From Planctomycetales bacterium (GTDB taxonomy: Bacteria; Planctomycetota; Phycisphaerae; SM23-33): a stretch of DNA of 15,112 nt. Position 1 is the stretch's first letter. Each line of letters begins with the position of its first letter. Where the stretch lies: positions 1 to 15,112 of the forward strand of contig DAOVLV010000008.1 in NCBI GenBank assembly GCA_030631085.1, given 5' to 3'. Below the pieces are notes generated by a model, which was given only the letters and a program-made list of their open reading frames with translations, had not been told where the DNA came from and did no database searches. Made by a program: the position numbers and the translations under genes. This document shows positions 1-7,203 of this stretch, in pieces.

Positions 1-207
1 AAGGCCCCGGCTACGTGCATGTCGCAGTGGGCCGATCGTTGGGACGATGGTGATGCGTCGCTGGGCTTCACGAGGTTCGATGTCTGTGGTGATGAAGTTG
101 AATCTGCGTTTATTCCGTTGGAGCGAATCTCACAGGCTGAGGGTTATGGCCCAGGAGGGCACCCCAAGCCGGAGGCCAGAGATTATTCGATAGCGTGGGA
201 AAAGTAA
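1..207 (+). CDS. 3' end of an unidentified protein (5' truncated by the window)
   Basis: The reading frame is open from the first base of the window and ends at a TAA at 205-207. It gives at least 68 residues, so the true start most likely lies to the left. An internal ATG at 19 has no convincing ribosome binding site, and I do not take it as the start. The tail is rich in Gly, Asp and Glu, has no membrane segment, and contains a GYGPGGHP stretch near the end. The style vaguely resembles the C-terminal strand-rich tail of secreted or metallophosphoesterase-type proteins. That is only a guess and I do not assign a family. No clear terminator follows: a GC palindrome at 210-219 has no loop and no T-run behind it. 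Confidence 0.5.
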   Translation, partial: KAPATCMSQWADRWDDGDASLGFTRFDVCGDEVESAFIPLERISQAEGYGPGGHPKPEARDYSIAWEK

Positions 208-270
208 TTGCCGGCCGGCGGAATAGCGCGCGTGTATTTTCATTTCGACGTTTTCTTTTTGAGATTGCGA

Positions 271-279
271 TGTTACAAT
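271..279 (+). promoter_or_regulatory. possible extended -10 promoter element for hsp20
   Basis: The sequence TGTTACAAT matches the extended -10 pattern TGnTAnAAT and lies 45 bases before the hsp20 start. No good -35 hexamer stands 16-18 bases upstream, which is tolerated for extended -10 promoters. No CIRCE operator (inverted TTAGCACTC) is visible in this gap, so HrcA control is not supported. The remainder of 208-323 holds nothing else I recognise. Confidence 0.35.
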
Positions 280-323
280 CGCGTAAGAGCAGTTCACGCG
301 ATTGATTAAGGAATAATGCCATT

Positions 324-752
324 ATGAACGTCGCGATTCGCCTGGCTGATGAAGACATTTCTTTTATGGCTGACCGGATGAGACGGTGGGTGGATGGAAT
401 CCTTAGTCATGATTATCATCGTTACCACCCCGGCCAGGCGTGGAACCCTGCGATTAACCTTTACGAGGACGATACCGGTTTTCACCTGGTGGCTGATCTG
501 GCGGGGATAGACCCGGAAGTCGTTGATTTGCGCGTGGAGAAGAACCGCCTGATCCTGCGTGGCCAGCGCCAGCCTCCGCGCCCGCCGAACCTTCCGAATA
601 AGCAAACGTCGTCCTCCTTACGCCTGCATCACATGGAAATAGAGTACGGTTCGTTCATCAGAACAGTGGACCTGCCCGAAGAAATTAACGTCAATAAAAT
701 CGAAGCCGTTTATCGCAGCGGATTCCTATGGGTGAAAATGCCCAGAAAATAG
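324..752 (+). CDS. Hsp20/alpha-crystallin family small heat-shock protein
   Basis: This is an ATP-independent holdase chaperone that binds unfolding proteins in the cytoplasm and passes them to refolding or degradation machinery. The 142-residue product is of usual Hsp20 length. After a short N-terminal arm the alpha-crystallin domain spans about residues 38-140. It contains WNPAINLYEDD, the DLAGIDPEVVDLRVE strand block, the LILRGQR strand, the EIEYGSFIRTVDLP segment near residue 110, and a closing GFLWVKMPRK. The C-terminal extension with the I-x-I oligomerisation motif is essentially absent, because the protein stops directly after MPRK. The start is supported by TAAGGA at 308-313. The stop TAG at 750-752 abuts an AT-rich inverted repeat. 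Its neighbour is lon, giving a small proteostasis module. Confidence 0.93.
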   Translation: MNVAIRLADEDISFMADRMRRWVDGILSHDYHRYHPGQAWNPAINLYEDDTGFHLVADLAGIDPEVVDLRVEKNRLILRGQRQPPRPPNLPNKQTSSSLRLHHMEIEYGSFIRTVDLPEEINVNKIEAVYRSGFLWVKMPRK

Positions 753-824
753 TAATTGGTAATTGGTAAATAGTAATTAGTAAAAAAACCGACGCTCTGT
801 TACCAATTACGAATTACCAATTAC
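753..824. repeat. TAATTGG heptamer inverted repeat between hsp20 and lon
   Basis: The left arm (753-783) reads as degenerate 7-base units: TAATTGG, TAATTGG, TAAATAG, TAATTAG. The right arm (800-824) is the same motif on the other strand. Bases 753-769 pair with 807-823 with one mismatch, forming a possible long hairpin. The repeat starts directly after the hsp20 stop and ends 16 bases before the lon ATG. No T-run follows, so a classical terminator is unlikely. A single arm of the same motif lies at 13020-13038. Confidence 0.85.
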
Positions 825-840
825 GAATCGACGAGTCAAT

Positions 841-3264
841 ATGAGTAAAAAAGAACCTGCCAAACCGAAGATAGTCGTGTCCGACAAGCCCGATTCGGTC
901 ATCAAACTGAGCGTCGAAGGGACAGGTCAGCCTGAAGATGAGTTGCAAGTGGTCATCCCCGACGTTGTACCCGTCATGGCGATACGCAACACGACGATAT
1001 TTCCCGGAACGGTTCTGCCATTGGCTGTGGGACGAGAAAAATCCCGCCGACTTATCGACGATGTCCTGCCCGATGAAAAGGTGATCGTCCTTGTAACCCA
1101 ACGCGACGAAAAGACCGAAGAGCCGTCGCCGAAGGAACTTTACGAGTACGGAACAGCCGTCGTCGTGCTGAAATTGTTACGGACCGGCCAAGACAGCCGG
1201 ACGGTTATCGTCCACGGGCTTGTCCGTGTCCGCATCGAACAGTTCGTCCAGACAGACCCGTATTTCCGCGCTCGCGTTACGCCGATGAAGGATGAAGTCC
1301 CGCAGGGCAAAGAGATGGAGGCCCGTTTGCTGGACGTTCGCTCCAAGGCGCTGCGAATCGCGCAACTTTCCCCGAATGTTCCCGAAGAAGCGCAGGTCGT
1401 TATCAGCAGTATAGATCAGCCCGGCGCGCTGACGGATTTCCTGGCTGCGAATCTACCCCTGGAATTACCGAATAAGCAGAAACTGTTGGCAGAGACGGAT
1501 GTCCTTCGCCGGATGGAAATTCTCCAGAAGTCCCTGCTGAACCAGGTGGAAGTCCTGGAATTAAGCGGGCAACTTCAGGAGCAGGTCCGCGCCAGCGTCG
1601 ATAAAAGCCAGCGCGAATACTTCCTCCGCGAGCAACTCAAAGCCATTCAAAAAGAACTGGGACAGGTTGACGAGCAGGCCGGCGACGTCCAGGAACTTAC
1701 CGAGAAGGTGGATTCCGCCGGTATGAACGAACCGGTCAAGGCTGAATGCGTCCGCCAACTCCACCGACTTGAGACGATACCAATAGCCAGCCCGGAATAC
1801 TCCGTCATCCGCACCTATCTTGAGGTGATGACCGAACTGCCCTGGGCTAAAACCACCGAAGACAATCTGGACATTCGCCGGGCACGGCGGACACTCGACG
1901 AGGACCATTACGACCTCGATAAGGTCAAGAAGCGTATCCTGGAGTATCTTGCGGTCCGCCGGCTTGCGCCTGAATCCCGAGGCCCGATATTGTGCTTCGC
2001 AGGCCCGCCGGGGGTGGGTAAGACCTCGCTGGGAAAATCCATCGCGCGTGCTCTTGGGCGGAAGTTTATTCGTATGAGTCTCGGCGGGATGCGAGATGAG
2101 GCTGAACTCCGCGGGCACAGGCGAACGTATATCGGCGCAATGCCCGGACGAATCATCCAGGAGATCCGCAAAGCCGGTTCGGCCAATCCCGTTTTCATGC
2201 TGGATGAACTGGACAAGGTCGGGATGGACTTCCGAGGCGATCCGACGTCGGCCTTGCTGGAGGTACTGGACCCCGCCCAGAATTTCAGTTTCCAGGACCA
2301 CTACCTCAACGTCCCGTTCGACTTGTCCAAAGTAATGTTCATCGCCACAGCCAATATCATGTCCCCCGTCCCGCCGGCGCTGCGGGACCGCATGGAAGTA
2401 ATTGAAATCTCCGGATATACGATTAATGAAAAGTTGCTTATCGCCCGGAATTACCTCTTGCCGAGGCAGTTGACAGAGAACGGCCTGGTCGATAGGGGCG
2501 TGAGGTTCAGCGCCGCTGCGTTGAGGGAAATTATCACCCGCTACACCCGCGAGGCCGGTGTGCGCGAACTTGAGCGACAGATCGGAGCCATTTGCCGAGG
2601 CCTGGCCGTTCGGGCTGCCAAAGGCGGCTTGCGAAAAAAGACCATCGGCGAAAAGGATGTCGGTAAGTTCCTTGGCACGGTGATTTACGAAAGCGAAATC
2701 GCCCAGCGGACCTCGGTTCCTGGCGTTGCGACCGGACTGGCGTTCACGCCTTATGGCGGCGAGATAATTTTTATCGAAGCCACCGCGTATCCGGGAAAGG
2801 GGCAATTGCTGCTGACGGGGCAGATCGGCGACGTGATGAAAGAATCCGCCCAGGCGGCATTGAGCCTGATAAGGAGCCAATCGGCGAAATTCGGAATCGA
2901 CGCGTCGATTTTCCCGAAGATAGACGTTCACGTTCACGTACCGGCAGGGGCGGTTCCCAAAGACGGGCCTAGCGCAGGGGTGTCAATCGCCACAGCCATT
3001 GTTTCGCTTCTGCTGAATCGTTCGGTGCGGTCCGATGTGGCGATGACCGGGGAGATTACGTTGCGAGGCCTGGTGCTTCCGGTGGGGGGGATTAAGGAGA
3101 AGGTACTCGCTGCCGTTCGCGCGGGTATAAAAACGGTCATTATTCCGGCTCGGAACCGCAGGCATATAAAGGATATACCCGCCGAGGTCCGAAAGCATCT
3201 GAAGATCGTTACAGCCGGGGTGATTGACGACGTATTGTCTGCTGCACTGGACGACGGAAAGTAA
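841..3264 (+). CDS. lon: ATP-dependent Lon protease (LonA type)
   Basis: Lon is a cytoplasmic homo-hexameric AAA+ serine protease that unfolds and degrades damaged and short-lived regulatory proteins. The 807-residue product is close to the usual size (E. coli Lon has 784). A non-conserved charged N-terminus of about 45 residues is followed by the substrate-binding LON domain (from VPVMAIRNTTIFPG to about residue 240). The AAA+ module has Walker A GPPGVGKT at 388-395 and Walker B VFMLDE at 451-456. The C-terminal protease domain carries the Ser-Lys dyad: Ser711 in PKDGPSAG and Lys754 in GGIKEK, 43 residues apart as in E. coli (S679/K722). All key residues are present, so it should be active. 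The ATG at 841 has only a poor Shine-Dalgarno (GACGAG at 829-834), and a repeat hairpin lies just upstream. There is no in-frame alternative before the LON domain except Met46. Confidence 0.97.
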   Translation: MSKKEPAKPKIVVSDKPDSVIKLSVEGTGQPEDELQVVIPDVVPVMAIRNTTIFPGTVLPLAVGREKSRRLIDDVLPDEKVIVLVTQRDEKTEEPSPKELYEYGTAVVVLKLLRTGQDSRTVIVHGLVRVRIEQFVQTDPYFRARVTPMKDEVPQGKEMEARLLDVRSKALRIAQLSPNVPEEAQVVISSIDQPGALTDFLAANLPLELPNKQKLLAETDVLRRMEILQKSLLNQVEVLELSGQLQEQVRASVDKSQREYFLREQLKAIQKELGQVDEQAGDVQELTEKVDSAGMNEPVKAECVRQLHRLETIPIASPEYSVIRTYLEVMTELPWAKTTEDNLDIRRARRTLDEDHYDLDKVKKRILEYLAVRRLAPESRGPILCFAGPPGVGKTSLGKSIARALGRKFIRMSLGGMRDEAELRGHRRTYIGAMPGRIIQEIRKAGSANPVFMLDELDKVGMDFRGDPTSALLEVLDPAQNFSFQDHYLNVPFDLSKVMFIATANIMSPVPPALRDRMEVIEISGYTINEKLLIARNYLLPRQLTENGLVDRGVRFSAAALREIITRYTREAGVRELERQIGAICRGLAVRAAKGGLRKKTIGEKDVGKFLGTVIYESEIAQRTSVPGVATGLAFTPYGGEIIFIEATAYPGKGQLLLTGQIGDVMKESAQAALSLIRSQSAKFGIDASIFPKIDVHVHVPAGAVPKDGPSAGVSIATAIVSLLLNRSVRSDVAMTGEITLRGLVLPVGGIKEKVLAAVRAGIKTVIIPARNRRHIKDIPAEVRKHLKIVTAGVIDDVLSAALDDGK

Positions 3265-3286
3265 AAAAACAAAAAAAAAGCAGGCA

Positions 3287-3316
3287 TTGCATTATGCTGG
3301 GGCTGTTGGGTAGAAT
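3287..3316 (+). promoter_or_regulatory. possible sigma-70 promoter for the zinc-ribbon gene
   Basis: TTGCAT at 3287-3292 and TAGAAT at 3311-3316 are separated by 18 bases, 38 bases before the ATG at 3355. The -10 matches five of six consensus bases and the -35 only the TTG. The A-rich tract just after the lon stop (3263-3279) could serve as an UP-like element. The match is weak, so read-through from lon is an alternative. Confidence 0.35.
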
Positions 3317-3354
3317 ACGCTTGTAACGGAAAATTACTTTTAGGGAGATACGGC

Positions 3355-3828
3355 ATGTCGAAGACAATGGGATTTCGCAATTCTGGTAAGTTGGACCTTG
3401 GCGGTAAAAATATGGAGTATATATTGGCCGGAGCATTGTTACTTATCATTATTGTAGCGGTGGTTTTATCTGTCGGAGGGATTCAGTGCGGCGGCGGAAC
3501 AGCCGGACCTGGGGGCAAGCCAATGTTCAAGTGCGTCGAGTGCAAGAAGGAATGGGAAATAGAACCGGAGGAGGCGAGTAAATTCAACAGGGAGATGGAG
3601 AGGGATACGGGGAGGGAGAGGGGCGATACGCCCATAGGATGGGATTGTCCCAAGTGCAATAAGGAAGGCTGTGTCTTCTTGATGATCCAGTGTCCGAAGT
3701 GCAAGAAATACTTTCTTTCCAAACGCTATACGGACACTGCCGCCTTTGTCAAGGCCGGGCGCAGGGACATCTGTCCTGAGTGCGATACGGACGTGCACGA
3801 ATGGTATAAGGAACATCGCAGGCGCTGA
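3355..3828 (+). CDS. membrane-anchored multi-zinc-ribbon protein, function unknown
   Basis: I do not recognise a named family. The 157-residue product has a short polar N-terminus, one hydrophobic helix at about residues 21-42, and then a soluble domain with four CxxC knuckles at Cys60/63, 98/101, 113/116 and 140/143, plus Cys45 and Cys106. This pattern suggests two treble-cleft or zinc-ribbon units, each binding one structural zinc. The middle is acidic (EPEEASKFNREMER). The start at 3355 is supported by AGGGAG at 3342-3347. A second Met (residue 20) immediately before the helix has no comparable site. The gene lies 50 bases ahead of a small membrane-protein gene and dinG, in the same direction, so the three may be co-transcribed. 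Zinc ribbons suggest nucleic-acid or protein binding at the membrane, but that is inference only. Confidence 0.8.
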   Translation: MSKTMGFRNSGKLDLGGKNMEYILAGALLLIIIVAVVLSVGGIQCGGGTAGPGGKPMFKCVECKKEWEIEPEEASKFNREMERDTGRERGDTPIGWDCPKCNKEGCVFLMIQCPKCKKYFLSKRYTDTAAFVKAGRRDICPECDTDVHEWYKEHRRR

Positions 3829-3878
3829 CACGCCGCATCCGCTTCGCATCAGATGGGATTGACTCACCAGCAGAAACC

Positions 3879-4310
3879 GTGGATCGCCGCACGAGAATTT
3901 GTCTCCTCATTATCGTACTGGGCTTGACTAATTTCCTTGCCTATGCCGTGGTGTATATATCTATCGACGGCGATGCGATGAATGGTTATGTCCGATACGA
4001 TGTAGTGGATGGACGTAAAGTTCCGCGTTACTATCTTGTCAAGCACGGCATACCTGACGAGGTCTCCCGCGCCACGTGGATATACTCCGCCGTTCACAGT
4101 ATCAGCATATGGATTACCGTCGGCGCGGTGCTGTTGAGCATGTTGACGCTGGCCAAGGATCGGATTATCTCCTCGATGCGAAGCAGTATCGTCCGTGGAA
4201 GGACGTTCATCACCATACTCGCGACGGTTGTTACGCTCATATCCCTGGCCGTTACTATGTGGTTCCTCCTTTACATGATTCGCCACCTGGCCAGCCCGGC
4301 TCCGTTATGA
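3879..4310 (+). CDS. small three-helix membrane protein, function unknown
   Basis: The 143-residue product begins at a GTG and contains three hydrophobic helices at about residues 7-28, 73-92 and 109-133. A polar, tyrosine-rich loop of about 45 residues lies between helices 1 and 2. I recognise no family. The Shine-Dalgarno is absent or very poor, so the start is uncertain, although no other in-frame start precedes it nearby. The best evidence that it is real is its 3' end: the TGA at 4308-4310 overlaps the dinG ATG as ATGA, the usual sign of translational coupling. It is followed in the same transcript by a DNA helicase, but nothing in its sequence suggests a DNA role. Confidence 0.68.
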   Translation: MDRRTRICLLIIVLGLTNFLAYAVVYISIDGDAMNGYVRYDVVDGRKVPRYYLVKHGIPDEVSRATWIYSAVHSISIWITVGAVLLSMLTLAKDRIISSMRSSIVRGRTFITILATVVTLISLAVTMWFLLYMIRHLASPAPL

Positions 4311-6301
4311 CTTCCGCCGCCGAGGAAATTCTCGCTCCGGGCGGTCCGGTCGCATCGGTCTTGGACAATTACGAGCGCCGCGAGGAGCAGTTGACGATGG
4401 CCTGCGCGGTCGAGGCGGCATTCGCCGACAGCGAGCACCTCATGGTCGAAGCGGGCACCGGCGTCGGGAAAAGTTTCGCATATCTCGTCCCAGCCATAAT
4501 TGCCGTCAAAAACGAACAGCGAATAATCGTTTCAACCTACACAATCGCGCTGCAGGAACAACTCATCGGTAAGGACCTGCCGTTCCTCCACGAACACCTG
4601 TCAATACCTTTCAAAGCCGTTCTGGGCAAAGGGCGAAATAACTATCTATGCCTCCGCCGGCTTGACATGACCCGACGACGGGCGGGAAAAATATTCTCCT
4701 CCCATCGGGATATCGCCCAATTATCCCGCCTGGATGAATGGGCGAGTTCGGGCGCCGGCGGTTCGAGGCAGGACATTACCTTTACCGTATCGGATTTCAT
4801 ATGGTCTCGCGTCCGCGCCGAAGCGGGTTCCTGCCCCGGACGCAAATGCCCGTTCTTCGAGCGGTGCTGCTTTCACGCCGCCCGACGGGAAATGCGAAAG
4901 GCCGATATCCTGATTGTCAACCACGCGATGCTGTTCTCGGACCTGGCGCTTCGCATGAGGCGGAACAAGGAAAATTCACAGGTCGAACTGCTCGGCGAAT
5001 ACGACCTGCTAGTCCTCGATGAGGCCCACACGCTCGAAACCGTCGCATCGGACCATTTTGGCGCATCGGTAAGTAGCGGGTCGGTCCATTCGTTGTTGCG
5101 GGAGTTATTTAATGATCGCACCGGACGCGGGTTGCTGGCGATGATTGACGCCGACGATGCGATTGCGTCCGTTACTGCCGCTGTTCGTTCTGCCGATGCT
5201 TTCTTCGGATCGCTGACGAGCACCATGCCACCGGTAATAGCGCCGAACGGGCGAATTACGGAATGCAACGCCCTTACCAACACGCTTTCGCCGTCCCTGA
5301 TAACACTGGCTGGTGGACTTATCGACCTCGGAAAGAGAATCAAGGACTCTGCTGCTCGCATGGAATTGCTGGGTTATCAGCGTCGTCTTTGCGAGATGTC
5401 CGAGACGGTCGATGCTCTCGTCGCGCAAAAATATCCCGATTCCGCTTATTGGCGGACCGTCGGGACCGGCGGCAGATACGTTGCTCTTTCCTGCGCTCCG
5501 ATTAATGTGGCGCCGATTCTCAAATCCGCCCTGTTCGAGACGGTCAATTCCGTTGTGCTGACCTCGGCGACGCTGACGACGGGGCGGGCGGGGGTGGCGG
5601 GGTTCGACTACATTCGAAGCCGGCTTGGCGCTGAAGACGTGCGCGAGTTGAGGCTTGACAGTCCGTTCGATTTCCGCCGGCAGGCCAGGTTGTATATCGA
5701 AACCGGGCTTGGGAATCCGAACAGGCTCGACGAGTTTTTATCACCGGCGTGTCGGGCAATTGAGCATTACGTCGCCATGAGCGGTGGGCGCTGCTTTGTG
5801 CTGTTCACTTCTTATCGGATGCTCCAGGCCGCTGCCGACGCCCTTGACGAATTCGCCGGGCGCGAGGGATATACTCTGCTTATCCAGGGCGGTCCGTTAC
5901 CGAGATCGGTCATGCTCAAGGAGTTTCGCAGCGGGCATAAATGTATCCTTCTTGGGACGTCGAGTTTCTGGCAGGGTGTTGATGTCGCCGGCGAGGCGCT
6001 ATCGAACGTTATCATCACGAAACTACCATTCGCCGTACCGGACTCGCCGCTTATCGAAGCCAGGATCGACGCAATCCGCGCCGACGGGGGAAATCCGTTC
6101 GGGGATTATCAGTTACCCGAAGCCGTCATCCGGTTCAAGCAGGGTTTTGGTCGGCTTATCCGTTCGGGAAGCGATACCGGGTTCGTCGTCTGCCTGGACC
6201 ATCGCATCAAAACCAAGTCATACGGCCGGCAGTTCATCGCCGCTCTTCCCGACGTCGAAATCATCCAGGATGCTTCGGCGCAACCTGGCATTGGGCATTA
6301 G
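4307..6301 (+). CDS. dinG: DinG-type ATP-dependent helicase (XPD-like superfamily 2, Fe-S cluster)
   Basis: This is a 5'-3' DNA helicase of the DinG/XPD group, which unwinds R-loops, D-loops and damaged structures during repair and replication. The 664-residue product has Walker A EAGTGVGKS (Lys55), Walker B/DEAH box at residues 238-241, and motif VI QGFGRLIR at 612-619. Four cysteines suit a [4Fe-4S] cluster: Cys115, then Cys176, Cys181 and Cys187 in CPGRKCPFFERC. The last three have the same 5 and 6 residue spacing as E. coli DinG. There is no N-terminal exonuclease domain, unlike some Firmicute DinG proteins. The frame stays open upstream to an ATG at 4076, but the helicase homology begins just after the ATG at 4307, which overlaps the preceding stop as ATGA. 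I therefore take 4307. The last four residues (GIGH) and the TAG lie inside the heptamer repeat element at 6287-6443, suggesting the native C-terminus was altered. Confidence 0.93.
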   Translation: MTSAAEEILAPGGPVASVLDNYERREEQLTMACAVEAAFADSEHLMVEAGTGVGKSFAYLVPAIIAVKNEQRIIVSTYTIALQEQLIGKDLPFLHEHLSIPFKAVLGKGRNNYLCLRRLDMTRRRAGKIFSSHRDIAQLSRLDEWASSGAGGSRQDITFTVSDFIWSRVRAEAGSCPGRKCPFFERCCFHAARREMRKADILIVNHAMLFSDLALRMRRNKENSQVELLGEYDLLVLDEAHTLETVASDHFGASVSSGSVHSLLRELFNDRTGRGLLAMIDADDAIASVTAAVRSADAFFGSLTSTMPPVIAPNGRITECNALTNTLSPSLITLAGGLIDLGKRIKDSAARMELLGYQRRLCEMSETVDALVAQKYPDSAYWRTVGTGGRYVALSCAPINVAPILKSALFETVNSVVLTSATLTTGRAGVAGFDYIRSRLGAEDVRELRLDSPFDFRRQARLYIETGLGNPNRLDEFLSPACRAIEHYVAMSGGRCFVLFTSYRMLQAAADALDEFAGREGYTLLIQGGPLPRSVMLKEFRSGHKCILLGTSSFWQGVDVAGEALSNVIITKLPFAVPDSPLIEARIDAIRADGGNPFGDYQLPEAVIRFKQGFGRLIRSGSDTGFVVCLDHRIKTKSYGRQFIAALPDVEIIQDASAQPGIGH

Positions 6302-6443
6302 GCATTTGGCATTGGTGGCACTGGGTTTGTGAAGGCATATTTGCTGTTTAATCTCACGATTCAATAAAAAATCGCAGAATTATAAAGACTTCGCCGTGCA
6401 GTTACCCTCGACCACCAATGCCTGATGCCAAATGCCTAATGCC
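6287..6443 (+). repeat. heptamer-bounded intergenic element, copy 1 (about 157 bp)
   Basis: The left arm (6287-6318) consists of GGCATTG, GGCATTA, GGCATTT and GGCATTG units. The right arm (6412-6443) is its inverse, with 28 of 32 positions complementary. Between them is a core whose segment 6329-6387 (GTGAAGG ... CTGTTTAAT ... TTCAATAAAA ... AATTATAAAG) recurs in copy 2 at 9847-9902 on the other strand. The left arm supplies the stop codon of dinG. The element lies between convergent dinG and the PEP-CTERM gene. No open reading frame of note and no obvious target-site duplication are present. It looks like a small non-autonomous repeat (MITE- or REP-like), a class I infer from the structure. 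Confidence 0.85.
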
Positions 6444-6490
6444 ATTATTTTATTCTCAATCTTGTACCTTCGGGTGAGATTAAAAGAATA

Positions 6491-6519
6491 CGGGCGAACC
6501 CAAACGCTGGGTCCGCCCG
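6491..6519 (-). terminator. probable Rho-independent terminator of the PEP-CTERM gene
   Basis: Read on the minus strand, CGGGCGGACCCA and TGGGTTCGCCCG form a 12-bp stem with a five-base loop. The single non-Watson-Crick position is a G-U pair on this strand but an A-C mismatch on the plus strand, so the hairpin suits minus-strand RNA. It is followed by TATTCTTTTAAT, a moderately U-rich tail. It lies about 60 bases past the stop of the PEP-CTERM gene. It does not serve dinG well, because no T-run follows on the plus strand. Confidence 0.72.
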
Positions 6520-6566
6520 CTTTGGAACTATAAACCGACAGATAATGCTCGTTTATGATCTGCGGC

Positions 6567-6586
6567 CCTTCGACTTCGCTCAGGAC
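6567..6586. repeat. 20-bp dispersed-repeat-like sequence at the 3' end of the PEP-CTERM gene
   Basis: The sequence CCTTCGACTTCGCTCAGGAC reads VLSEVEG when its reverse complement is translated in one frame. From memory, this sequence is often met as a short dispersed repeat in the genomes and metagenome assemblies of several phyla. Only one copy is in this window, so its repetitive nature is recalled and not shown here. It provides the TGA stop (6580-6582, minus strand) of the PEP-CTERM gene, directly after the basic tail HRRRS. Confidence 0.5.
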
Positions 6587-7203
6587 CTGCGTCGGTGAAG
6601 CAGCATTCCCAGACCGCCGACGCCGAGCAGTGCCAGCGTTACAGGTTCGGGAATCGGAGCCATACCGATCAGTACGTTCTGTTCGCTGTCGCTGTGCAGA
6701 ACGGTTAGGTCCCATTGTGGGGTATATGTGCTCGGCAGTGCAGCAAGCATAACATTAGCGGCTGTGAGAACGTCGGCGTTATTGCTTATGCTGAAGTATC
6801 CGCTGCCGGCGTCGAATGTCCCATCCGTCTCGTTAACGACTTCCCAGATGCAAACGGCGAGTGCGGCTGCTTCTGTCTTGGTGCTTACACTGTCCGAGTA
6901 GGTCTCGAACAGGAACGCCATCATGTCGCCGTTATTAAAATTCTCGATACTCCACTCTTCGACTTCGACGGTATCAGCATAACGTGCGATATCCATGCGG
7001 TATCCCATGTAATCTTCGCCCTGGTAGGTAACGTCCACCTGACCGATGTTGATCGTCTTACCATCGACGGACGTTCCGCTTGCGTGGACTTTAACGGGGT
7101 TCTTCAGACCCATACCGTTGTAGGTCATAACGTCGGCTGATGCGACCGATGCGGTCAGGAACATCCCCAGAGCAGCCACAATAATAAGAGTCTTATATTT
7201 CAT
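6580..7203 (-). CDS. PEP-CTERM exported protein with a thioester-domain-like middle region
   Basis: This is a 207-residue surface or extracellular protein. It has an N-terminal signal peptide (MKYKTLIIVAALGMFLT..., likely cut after ASA near residue 23) and a C-terminal PEP-CTERM sorting signal: PIPEP at 183-187, a hydrophobic helix at 188-202 and basic HRRRS. In this family the signal is recognised and cut by an exosortase (EpsH/XrtA type). No exosortase is in the window. The middle (about 65-155) has the layout of a family found in other PEP-CTERM proteins, with AAALAVCIWEVVNETDGTF in place of the common ALQLAIWEVVYD block. The expected Gln is Ala116 and the expected early Cys is Arg69, so an internal thioester is unlikely. 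AGAAGG at 7211-7216 supports the start. It is transcribed divergently from the VIT/vWA gene. Confidence 0.88.
   Translation of the reverse strand: MKYKTLIIVAALGMFLTASVASADVMTYNGMGLKNPVKVHASGTSVDGKTINIGQVDVTYQGEDYMGYRMDIARYADTVEVEEWSIENFNNGDMMAFLFETYSDSVSTKTEAAALAVCIWEVVNETDGTFDAGSGYFSISNNADVLTAANVMLAALPSTYTPQWDLTVLHSDSEQNVLIGMAPIPEPVTLALLGVGGLGMLLHRRRS

Noticed and set aside
210..240. GC-rich palindromes as a terminator for the first gene
   Set aside because: GCCGGCCGGC has no loop, and the nearby T-rich stretch begins too far away to form an intrinsic terminator.
1561..2937. 458-codon open frame antisense to lon
   Set aside because: It lies entirely within the well-supported lon gene, its product has no recognisable domain, and long antisense frames are common opposite high-GC codon use.
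4076..4306. Upstream extension of dinG by 77 codons
   Set aside because: The extension overlaps the three-helix membrane protein in another frame, has no family similarity, and the ATG at 4307 has an ATGA coupling with the preceding stop.
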